Below, one piece after another: positions 1 to 5,810 of a stretch of 7,401 nucleotides of DNA. Every line of letters starts with the position of its first letter. Position 1 is the stretch's first letter. The notes under the pieces were generated by a model. The model saw nothing but the letters and a program-made list of their open reading frames with translations, was not told the origin of the DNA and did no database searches. The DNA is from an uncultured bacterium. Its GTDB lineage: Bacteria > Acidobacteriota > Thermoanaerobaculia > Multivoradales > JAHEKO01. The translations under genes and the position numbers were made by a program. The stretch spans positions 1 to 7,401 of the forward strand of contig CALILB010000007.1 in the NCBI GenBank assembly GCA_938016625.1, read 5' to 3'.

Positions 1-715
1 CCTCGAAGAGCAGATCGAAGGAGGCACCGAGTGCGTGGCGGATGGCTTCGGCGTGCTGGAGAAGATCACGCTCACGCCGCAGCTCGTCCTCCTCGCCGGC
101 CTCGAGCCGCGCGGCCTCGATCTCACCGATCTGGAACCGCAGCAGGTCTATTCGCTCCTGACGAAGGCGGTCGTCGCCCAGCGCACGCTCGAGCCGCGAG
201 GCGAATCCCGCATAGGTCTCGTAGAGCTCGGCGGTGCGCCCGGCCAGGTCCATGGCTTCCTGCCCACCGCTGCGGTCGAGCCAGTTGCGCTGGAGATCGG
301 GTGACACCAGACCCAACTCCTCCCTCTGGGTGTGGATGCGCAACAGGGAAGGGGCGATCTGAGTCAGGAGCCCCAGGGTCACCAGCTGGTCGTTGATGAA
401 TACACGGTTGCGGCCCTCGCGGCTGATCTCGCGGCGAACCACGAGCTCATCGGCCTCGACCCCGACACCGGCCACTTCGAGGATCTGCCGCCACAGATCC
501 CCTTCGGGAGCGAAGACTCCGGTCACCGACACCAGCTCGGCCCCGGTTCGAATCAGATCGCTGCTGGCCCGGGCCCCCGCCAGAAGCGCGAGCGAGTCTA
601 CGACGATCGATTTGCCGGCGCCGGTCTCGCCGGTGAAGACATTGAGACCCGGCCCGAACTCGACCGACACCTCGGCCAGAACAGCCAGATTTCTTACATG
701 GAGATCCCGCAGCAC
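1..715 (-). CDS. recN: DNA repair ATPase RecN, N-terminal part (cut by window edge)
   Basis: RecN is an SMC-like ATPase that acts at DNA double-strand breaks in the cytoplasm. The first 238 codons are present; the rest lies beyond position 1. The protein opens with the typical RecN start (LRDLHVRNLAVL, residues 2-13), followed by a Walker A P-loop GETGAGKS at about residues 29-36. The RecN signature RREISREGRNRVFIN lies at about 94-108. From about residue 150 the chain becomes charged and helical, the beginning of the coiled coil. The start is a GTG preceded by GAAGG about 7 nt upstream; an ATG at 743 is in another frame and stops after five codons. The segment that usually reads like HGQHE is here HTQRE (128-132), a mild divergence. 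The upstream neighbour is a Crp-family gene on the same strand, separated by 262 bp, so recN probably has its own promoter. The family call is firm; only the C-terminal half is unseen. Confidence 0.95.
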   Translation of the reverse strand, partial: MLRDLHVRNLAVLAEVSVEFGPGLNVFTGETGAGKSIVVDSLALLAGARASSDLIRTGAELVSVTGVFAPEGDLWRQILEVAGVGVEADELVVRREISREGRNRVFINDQLVTLGLLTQIAPSLLRIHTQREELGLVSPDLQRNWLDRSGGQEAMDLAGRTAELYETYAGFASRLERALGDDRLRQERIDLLRFQIGEIEAARLEAGEEDELRRERDLLQHAEAIRHALGASFDLLFE

Positions 716-749
716 GACAACACCTTCAGCCTGTCTTATTCATGACCCT

Positions 750-840
750 CACGGCTTAATGCCGCGATCACCCACCATCTCGGGCCGTACTCGGACTTCG
801 CTCCTCGACATACCTCAAGTATGCCTCCGGTGCTCAGCCC
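750..840 (-). promoter_or_regulatory. Candidate structured RNA leader upstream of recN
   Basis: On the minus strand, between crp and recN, two foldable blocks are visible. The first (840-782) nests three helices: GGGCTG with CGGCCC (one G-U pair), then CGGA with TCCG, then CATAC with GTATG closing a five-base loop. The second (766-750) is CGCGGC, a five-base loop ATTAA, then GCCGTG (one G-U pair). The second hairpin ends 34 bases before the recN GTG. Neither block has a T-tract, so they are not ordinary terminators. The element could be a 5' leader, a small RNA or a copy of a dispersed repeat; I do not recognise it as a named RNA family. The helices are read directly from the sequence; function is inference. 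Confidence 0.3.
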
Positions 841-873
841 TACGTGCGACCCAATCTGGCGGGTGCTTGCGAC

Positions 874-879
874 ATTCTA
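874..879 (-). promoter_or_regulatory. Possible -10 box for recN
   Basis: The minus strand reads TAGAAT, five of six matches to TATAAT. A poor -35 (CTTGTT) lies 15 bases upstream. Use of this site would start transcription near 867 and place the foldable block at 840-750 inside a leader of roughly 150 bases. This is weak evidence on its own. Confidence 0.22.
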
Positions 880-908
880 CTCGCGCGCCTCATGAACAAG
901 GCAGGCTA

Positions 909-925
909 GCGCCGGGTGGCGGCGC
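909..925. repeat. GC-rich perfect hairpin downstream of the crp-family gene
   Basis: GCGCCG, a five-base spacer GGTGG, then CGGCGC form a perfect 6-bp inverted repeat. It lies 53 bp beyond the stop of the Crp-family gene. On the minus strand the T-run (TTTT) precedes the stem instead of following it, and on the plus strand the stem is followed by AAAA. It therefore fits no intrinsic terminator in either direction. It may aid Rho-dependent stopping or protect the 3' end, or be chance in GC-rich DNA. Confidence 0.25.
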
Positions 926-977
926 AAAAGTCTAGCAGAGCCGCGCCCTCGGGATTGTGGGTAGAACTGTGGATATC

Positions 978-1673
978 CTACTGACAGCGCCCCACCAACG
1001 CCTCCAGGTCGTGGACCGTGAAGCGGTGCGTGGGATCGACCGAAATGTAGCCGCTCTCCTTGAAATCGACAATGACCTGGTTTACCCGCTCGCGAGAGGC
1101 ACCGACCAGGGCCGCCACATCGGTCTGGGTCAGCCGCAACGGGATATGGACGTTGTTGGAAGGGTCGGGACGTCCATACTGTTGGGCAAAGGCGATGAGC
1201 TGGCGTGCCACCCTGCCGCGGACATCGAGCGTCGACAGCGCCTGGATCTGTTCGTTGGCCAGACGTAGACGCCGGCTCAACAATGTCACCAGGTTGTAGC
1301 TCAGCTCTTTCATGTTTCTGAGACAGTGGTGGAAGGACTGCCGATCCATCACCAGACAGACGGATTTCTCCAACGTCACGACATTGGCGGAGCGACCTGC
1401 GCTGTCCACCATGCTCATCTCGCCAAAGGTGTCGCCGGGGCCGAGGAAGGCCAGAATGACCTCTGAGCCATCGATCTGATCGACATAGATCTTTACCGTG
1501 CCGTCCAACAGTACATAGACGAGCTCACCGGGCTGTGCCACGGTGATGATGTTGGTACCGGATGTAAAGTTCTTTCGATGCAGCAGATTGTTGAGCGCCG
1601 TCAGGTCTTCTTTGCCCAAGCCGGCGAACAGCGGGATCTCAGCCAAGATCTTCAGATCTTCAACCGCGGGCAT
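978..1673 (-). CDS. Crp/Fnr-family transcriptional regulator
   Basis: This is a 231-residue cytoplasmic DNA-binding regulator of the Crp/Fnr superfamily. Residues about 10-130 form the cyclic-nucleotide-binding beta-roll. The phosphate-binding cassette is well kept: FGEMSM then GRSANV gives G84, E85, R94 and S95, matching the cAMP contacts of E. coli CRP (G71, E72, R82, S83). The dimerisation helix runs about 121-150. The winged helix follows, with helix-turn-helix LTQTDVAALVGASRERVNQV at 181-200, very close to CRP. There is no N-terminal cysteine cluster, so it is not an FNR oxygen sensor. At the positions of CRP T127/S128 it has A139/N140, so ligand choice may differ from CRP. The reading frame stays open to 2126, but the ATG at 1673 has a strong ribosome binding site and gives the normal family length; the extra upstream residues are junk-like and antisense to the next gene. 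It is transcribed divergently from the BTAD regulator and lies upstream of recN on the same strand. Confidence 0.93.
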   Translation of the reverse strand: MPAVEDLKILAEIPLFAGLGKEDLTALNNLLHRKNFTSGTNIITVAQPGELVYVLLDGTVKIYVDQIDGSEVILAFLGPGDTFGEMSMVDSAGRSANVVTLEKSVCLVMDRQSFHHCLRNMKELSYNLVTLLSRRLRLANEQIQALSTLDVRGRVARQLIAFAQQYGRPDPSNNVHIPLRLTQTDVAALVGASRERVNQVIVDFKESGYISVDPTHRFTVHDLEALVGRCQ

Positions 1674-1678
1674 CGCTT

Positions 1679-1687
1679 TCCTCCCCC
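1679..1687 (-). promoter_or_regulatory. Strong Shine-Dalgarno of the Crp-family gene
   Basis: The minus strand reads GGGGGAGGA, five bases before the ATG at 1673. It decides the start of the Crp-family gene against the much longer open frame that extends to 2126. Confidence 0.8.
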
Positions 1688-1737
1688 TTGCAGTTTCCGG
1701 AGTCGCGCTCCGGGCGGTCCAACTCGCCTTTGAGGGC

Positions 1738-1743
1738 ATCATA
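1738..1743 (-). promoter_or_regulatory. Possible -10 box for the Crp-family gene
   Basis: The minus strand reads TATGAT, five of six matches to TATAAT, in the divergent spacer. It would place the transcript start near 1731 and give a leader of about 58 bases containing the strong ribosome binding site. No convincing -35 lies 16-18 bases upstream, so activator help or a different sigma factor is possible. Confidence 0.28.
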
Positions 1744-1805
1744 TCGCAAAACGGAACCCATGGTCTGGGGGCGGCCGGACAAGGGTCGGACAGCGGGGTT
1801 CTTCG

Positions 1806-1821
1806 TGTAGAGTCTGCCACA
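1806..1821. promoter_or_regulatory. Candidate Crp-type operator in the divergent spacer
   Basis: The stretch TGTAG-N6-CCACA matches seven of the ten fixed bases of the Crp consensus TGTGA-N6-TCACA with exact spacing, including both outer TGT/ACA triplets. It sits between the divergent Crp-family and BTAD-regulator genes, 30 bp before the latter's ATG, a position that would allow autoregulation or control of the neighbour. A CA dinucleotide run overlaps the right half and could create this similarity by chance. Confidence 0.25.
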
Positions 1822-1850
1822 CACACACTTGCTAAGATCCTGTCTCCCAC

Positions 1851-4175
1851 ATGAGCCTTTTTGAACTTCGACTGCTTGGTGATTTCGACGTCAGGGTCGC
1901 CGACAAGGCGATCTACGAGTTCGAATCCCAGAAGGTCCGAGGTCTTTTGGCATTCATGATGACGAATCGCGGCCACTCGGTGAGCCGTGATCGGTTGGCC
2001 ACCCTGCTGTGGGCCAGCAAGTCGGAGTCTGCGGCCAGACGCAACCTCCGCCAGGCCCTCCACAACCTGCGCTCTGCACTCTCCACCGCCGTCGACCCCG
2101 ATGAGGTGCTGATCGTGAGCCACCACGATCTACAGGTGAATCCCGATCTCGACTGCTGGCTGGATGTGGAACGCTTCGAGGAGGCTACCAGGAGGGGCCT
2201 GAGCGACCCCGGGCCCGATCCCTATCATTTGAGCATCGCCGCATCGCTCTATACCGGCGATTTTCTGAGCGGCTTCTTTATCAAGGACAGTCCACCCTTC
2301 GAGGACTGGATGCTGTCCGAGCAGGAAAGGCTGCGGGAGGCGGCCGTCGACTCCTTCCGCACTCTCATCGAGTCCTACCTGCGCCGGGGCGAGTACCGTT
2401 TTGGCATCCAATTCGCCCGCCGGCTCTTGGCCATCGATCCGCTGTCCGAAGAGGCCCACCGCTCTCTGATGCGGCTCTACGCCCTCTCAGGAAGACGCTC
2501 CCGGGCTCTACGCCAGTACGAGATTCTGCGCAATCTGCTGAGCTCGGAGCTCAAGGTCGAGCCACTGCCGGACACTCGAGAGCTTCACAAGTCGATCCTG
2601 GATCAGACCCTGAGCCCGGCGACCGGGATGGATAGTGAGGGACCGGTGGGGCCCATGATCCCCCTCGTCGGCCGGGAGGAGGCGCACGCGGTTCTCGAGG
2701 ACATCTGGCAGGAGGTCATCGCCGGCCGTGGAAGGTTGACGGCCATCGAGGGCGAGACCGGAGTAGGGCGGACGAGACTCGCCAGATCGGTCGTGGATGC
2801 CATCACCCGCAAGCAGGAAGCAGTCGTGCTCCAGGCGCGGGCCTTTGCGGCGACACCGCTGGTCAGCTACGGCCTCTTTCGTCAGCTGCTGTCGAGCGGC
2901 CTCGACGACCTCCTACCTGAAGAGAGCGCCAAGCTCCTGCACCAACTGTCGGCGGAGACTCTCGCCGATTTGACCGCGATGGCTCCAGAACGCCCGGAGC
3001 TGGCAGCCGACGGTCTCGAGGCCCCGGTGGAAGTGCCGGCGTCCCTGTCATCGCGCTTGGCCGACTCTTGGATGGAGCTCCTGGAGGCGCTGACCGCCTG
3101 GTCTTCCGATTTTCGTCGCGTCGCCCCGGTCATCCTGTTGATCGACGATGCCCACTGGGCCGACCCGGAGAGCCAACGTCTGCTGGCCGACCTGGTACCC
3201 CGGATCGCGGTGCGCCCGGTCTGGGCCCTGGTGACCTCCAATCCAAAGGTAGTGGCCGCCGGATCCCCGCTCGCCGCCCTGCTGTCGGATGGGATCGAGC
3301 CCGATGACTCGGTGAACAGGATCCCTCTCGACCGTCTAGAAGCGGGACATCTCCAGCAGATCGCCTCGACCCTTCTTGGCCGGGGCGGGTTCGAGGAGCT
3401 CGCCGCTTTCCTCAACCGGCAGAGCGCCGGACTTCCCTTGACCGCGACCGAGATGGTCAACCTCCTCTGGGACGATGGAACCCTGATGCCGCGGGGCGCG
3501 GGGCACTGGGTGCTTCGCGGCCGGCTCGATCCGGATCGACATTCCCTCAATCTGCACCAGTTGATCCAGCTACGGATTCGTCGTCTGCCGACCTCGGCGC
3601 GGCGGTTGCTGGCGGTGGCGGCCACTATCGGCCAGAGGTTCGACGTCGAATTGCTGCAAAAGGCCGCCGGCGAGCACATGGCGGTCGTGGACACCTGTCT
3701 GCAGCTCATGCTGGAACGCTGGCTGGTCCGCCAGTCGCCATCCACCTGGTCGCCCTCGCGGCGCGAGCGCGACATCCTTCTTTGGGCCCAGGGGATTCGG
3801 CGGGGTTGGTTCGAATTCTCCCACGCGGGGATCCGTTCCGCGATTCTGTCGGACATCCGGCCACGTCGTCGCCAGAGTCTGCACCGCGAGGTGGCCGATG
3901 CACTGCACGAGACCGGGGGCCAGGATCTCGAGGGGTACCATGAGACCCTCGCCCACCACGAGTTGGCTGCAGGTCGGCCCGAGTCAGCACTGGCTTCGCT
4001 GGAGACGGCTTGGAGACAGGCCGAAGCGACGAGCGCCAAAGAGACCGCCTCGTGGTATCGACAGCAGCTGGAAGAGGTTCGCGGGGAGCTAGCCGAGCAG
4101 GAGGGTAATTCCTCCCGGAGCTCCAGCGAGTCGGAATCCGAGTCAGGTGTAGAGGTCCAGAAAACGAGCGAGTAG
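1851..4175 (+). CDS. SARP/BTAD-type transcriptional regulator with AAA ATPase domain
   Basis: This is a 774-residue cytoplasmic regulator of the SARP/AfsR-like class. Residues about 4-97 form an OmpR-type winged helix beginning FELRLLGDFDV, with the helix pair around SRDRLATLLW and ARRNLRQALHNLRSAL. Residues about 103-250 are the bacterial transcriptional activator domain (BTAD), with helical repeats such as FARRLLAIDPLSEEAHRSLM. From about 268 an AAA_16/STAND-like ATPase starts at PLVGREEAHAVL. Its P-loop is GETGVGRT (301-308), with R307 where lysine is expected; Walker B is VILLIDDAHWAD (427-438). A winged-helix-like segment FEFSHAGIRSAI lies near 654-665. Only one or two helical repeats follow before a Ser/Glu-rich tail (SSSESESES), so the long TPR array of larger relatives is missing. 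The family start motif fixes the ATG, yet no Shine-Dalgarno precedes it. SARP proteins usually activate nearby metabolic or secondary-metabolite genes; the target here is unknown. Its 3' end overlaps the convergent amidotransferase gene by 33 bp. Confidence 0.9.
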   Translation: MSLFELRLLGDFDVRVADKAIYEFESQKVRGLLAFMMTNRGHSVSRDRLATLLWASKSESAARRNLRQALHNLRSALSTAVDPDEVLIVSHHDLQVNPDLDCWLDVERFEEATRRGLSDPGPDPYHLSIAASLYTGDFLSGFFIKDSPPFEDWMLSEQERLREAAVDSFRTLIESYLRRGEYRFGIQFARRLLAIDPLSEEAHRSLMRLYALSGRRSRALRQYEILRNLLSSELKVEPLPDTRELHKSILDQTLSPATGMDSEGPVGPMIPLVGREEAHAVLEDIWQEVIAGRGRLTAIEGETGVGRTRLARSVVDAITRKQEAVVLQARAFAATPLVSYGLFRQLLSSGLDDLLPEESAKLLHQLSAETLADLTAMAPERPELAADGLEAPVEVPASLSSRLADSWMELLEALTAWSSDFRRVAPVILLIDDAHWADPESQRLLADLVPRIAVRPVWALVTSNPKVVAAGSPLAALLSDGIEPDDSVNRIPLDRLEAGHLQQIASTLLGRGGFEELAAFLNRQSAGLPLTATEMVNLLWDDGTLMPRGAGHWVLRGRLDPDRHSLNLHQLIQLRIRRLPTSARRLLAVAATIGQRFDVELLQKAAGEHMAVVDTCLQLMLERWLVRQSPSTWSPSRRERDILLWAQGIRRGWFEFSHAGIRSAILSDIRPRRRQSLHREVADALHETGGQDLEGYHETLAHHELAAGRPESALASLETAWRQAEATSAKETASWYRQQLEEVRGELAEQEGNSSRSSSESESESGVEVQKTSE

Positions 4176-4841
4176 GCGCTCGGCGTGCGGTGAGGGCCTC
4201 ACCGTTGCCGACAGCTCGTCCTTGCCCGTCCGCTCCTCGAGGTAGGTGTCCCGGTACATCATCAGTCGGGCCTGGAGGTGGCTCCCGTTCATCTCGCTGT
4301 GGAACTGAGTGCCGTAGACCGGTCGATCATCGAGCCTCAGCACCTGATAACGGCAGCGATTCGAGAAAGCCAACTCCTCGCAACCCGTGGGGAGCCTCTC
4401 GACTCGATCGTGATGGCCGAGTTGAGCCGCAAAGCCTCTGGGGAAGTCCTCAAAGAGAGGGTCGACCAGGCCCGTTTTGGTGAGCTCGATGTCGAAGGTT
4501 CCGACTTCGCCCGTCGCGTGATCGGTGACCACTTCTCCTCCCAGCATCCGGACGAGAAAGTGATGTCCCCAGCAGGAGCCAAAGAGGGGACGGCCTTCGT
4601 CGATCCATCTCAGGACCACATCGCCAAGCGGTTGGGTGAAGTCGAACTCCCGGGTGGCGGAATGGGCCCCCGCTCCACCAAGAAAGAGGACATCGGCCGC
4701 CTCGACCTTCGACCAGGAGATATCGGGCTCTCGCACGACATTGATGCAGTCCATCTCCTCGGCCTCGAGACCGGCCGTCTCCAGAAAGCAGAGCTGCTCC
4801 TGTGCCTCGGCCGCCTCGTCACCCCGAACCTGCACCAACAT
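4143..4841 (-). CDS. Stand-alone class I glutamine amidotransferase (GMP synthase-like)
   Basis: This 232-residue protein has the class I (triad) glutamine amidotransferase fold. It shows the nucleophile elbow GSCWGHH with C90, and YGTQFHSEM with H181 and E183 completing the triad. An early strand MLVQVRG and the loop LFLGGAGAHS are also typical of GMP-synthase-like amidotransferases. Such enzymes release ammonia from glutamine for a partner, or cleave gamma-glutamyl bonds. No synthase domain is fused or adjacent, so the acceptor is unknown. The start is uncertain. ATG at 4841 is chosen because the first beta-strand begins there; GTG at 4844 is equally possible, and a TTG at 4901 would add 20 basic, low-complexity residues without a good ribosome binding site. 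It is the last gene of the minus-strand run, 69 bp after proline dehydrogenase, and overlaps the convergent regulator gene. No transmembrane or signal segment is seen. The family is firm, the substrate unknown. Confidence 0.85.
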   Translation of the reverse strand: MLVQVRGDEAAEAQEQLCFLETAGLEAEEMDCINVVREPDISWSKVEAADVLFLGGAGAHSATREFDFTQPLGDVVLRWIDEGRPLFGSCWGHHFLVRMLGGEVVTDHATGEVGTFDIELTKTGLVDPLFEDFPRGFAAQLGHHDRVERLPTGCEELAFSNRCRYQVLRLDDRPVYGTQFHSEMNGSHLQARLMMYRDTYLEERTGKDELSATVRPSPHAERLLARFLDLYT

Positions 4842-4910
4842 CACCCGCCGCCGTGAGCCACGGTCGGTAGTCGTCTTCTCTGCTCTGGGATCTCGATGCA
4901 AGACCAGAGG

Positions 4911-5810
4911 TTAGCGCAGGCCGAAGAACTGACGTATGACGTGCCGGGCGACTTCGGGGTTCTCGCGCAGACGACGGGTCGAGTATGCATACCAGTCCTT
5001 GCCATAGGGGACATAGACCCGTAGCCGGTGGCCCCCTTTCAACAGGATCTCACGCAGCTCCTCGTCGACACCGAGGAGCATCTGGAACTCGTAGCGGTCC
5101 CGTGGCAGCCGGTGCTTGTCGATGAGGGCGACGGCCGCGCAGACCAGAAACTCGTCGTGGGTGGCAATGGCGGCATAAACGCCCCCTGTGATCATCTTTT
5201 CCAGGGCAGCGATGAAGTTGTGACGAACCGTGTTGTAACCCTTCCAGGCGACCGGCCGCGGCTCGACGTAGATCCCTTTGCACAGGCGGACGTTGCCACT
5301 GTCGTCCGGCAGACCTTCTATATCGTCCAGGGTACGCCGCATGTAGGACTGGAATACCACTCCCAGATTGCCGAATCGGGGCTGGAGCTGGTGGTAGATC
5401 TCAAGGGTCGCATCGATACAGGTGTGATCCTCCATGTCGAGGCGCAAGAAGTTCCCAAAGCGCTGTGCGGCTTCGGCGATTCTCTCGACATTCTGAAGGC
5501 AGAACTCCTGGTCTATCTTCAGACCAAGCATCGTCAGCTTGATGGAGACGTTGGAGTCCACCTGGCCCCGGTCAATCTCCTCGAAAAGACGGACGTACTC
5601 TTCGACCGCAGCCTCGGCCTTGTCTCGGACCGTGACCTCCTCACCCAGGAGATCGAGAGTTGCCATGGCACCTCGAGCGTTGAGCTCCCGGACGGTGGCA
5701 AAGGCCTCTTCGCTGGTCTCCCCCGCCACGTATCTGGCCGCCACCCGGCCCACGAGGGACTTCGGCACCAGCGGCAGTGTGGTGACCACAAGCCGGCTGA
5801 ATAGGCTCAC
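4911..5810 (-). CDS. Proline dehydrogenase, monofunctional, FAD-dependent
   Basis: This enzyme oxidises L-proline to delta-1-pyrroline-5-carboxylate, passing electrons through FAD to the quinone pool, usually at the inner face of the membrane. The 299 residues match the short Thermus/Deinococcus-type enzymes, not the long bifunctional PutA. Visible signatures are RYVAGETSEEA near 26-36, SIKLTMLG with K91, FLRLDMEDH with D125, VVFQSYMRRT at 151-160, VRLCKGIYVEP at 174-184, ATHDEF at 216-221, EFQMLLGV at 241-248, and VYVPYGKDWYAYSTRRLREN, whose R279/R280 correspond to the arginine pair that holds the proline carboxylate. The frame is open to 5870, but GTG at 5810 has AAAGGAA three bases upstream and aligns with the family N-terminus. 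That GTG overlaps the stop of the upstream diiron gene (GTGA), indicating translational coupling. No P5C dehydrogenase gene is present in the window, so the product's fate is not shown. Confidence 0.93.
   Translation of the reverse strand: MSLFSRLVVTTLPLVPKSLVGRVAARYVAGETSEEAFATVRELNARGAMATLDLLGEEVTVRDKAEAAVEEYVRLFEEIDRGQVDSNVSIKLTMLGLKIDQEFCLQNVERIAEAAQRFGNFLRLDMEDHTCIDATLEIYHQLQPRFGNLGVVFQSYMRRTLDDIEGLPDDSGNVRLCKGIYVEPRPVAWKGYNTVRHNFIAALEKMITGGVYAAIATHDEFLVCAAVALIDKHRLPRDRYEFQMLLGVDEELREILLKGGHRLRVYVPYGKDWYAYSTRRLRENPEVARHVIRQFFGLR

Noticed and set aside
909..925. Intrinsic terminator for the Crp-family gene
   Set aside because: The stem is perfect, but the T-run is on the wrong side for minus-strand transcription and is an A-run for plus-strand transcription.
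31..935. Several plus-strand frames opposite recN and in the spacer after it
   Set aside because: The minus strand encodes RecN with Walker A and family motifs; the plus-strand frames overlap one another and show no domains.
716..977. Replication origin suggested by two DnaA-like boxes
   Set aside because: Two imperfect boxes, no AT-rich unwinding region, and none of the usual origin neighbours such as dnaA, dnaN or gidA.
1818..1828. CA dinucleotide run as a phase-variable tract
   Set aside because: Only about five units, too short to expect frequent slippage.
1674..2126. Upstream extension of the Crp-family reading frame to 2126, giving 382 residues
   Set aside because: The extension is antisense to the start of the BTAD-type regulator, adds no domain, and the ATG at 1673 has a strong ribosome binding site and gives the normal family length.
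2882..4039. Long minus-strand frame of 385 residues inside the BTAD-type regulator gene
   Set aside because: Its translation is rich in Arg and Ser with no recognisable domain, as expected for the antisense of a GC-rich gene; the plus strand encodes clear ATPase motifs.
5028..5804. Plus-strand frame of 258 residues opposite proline dehydrogenase
   Set aside because: It is the mirror of a gene whose family motifs are unmistakable on the minus strand, and has no ribosome binding site or domain of its own.
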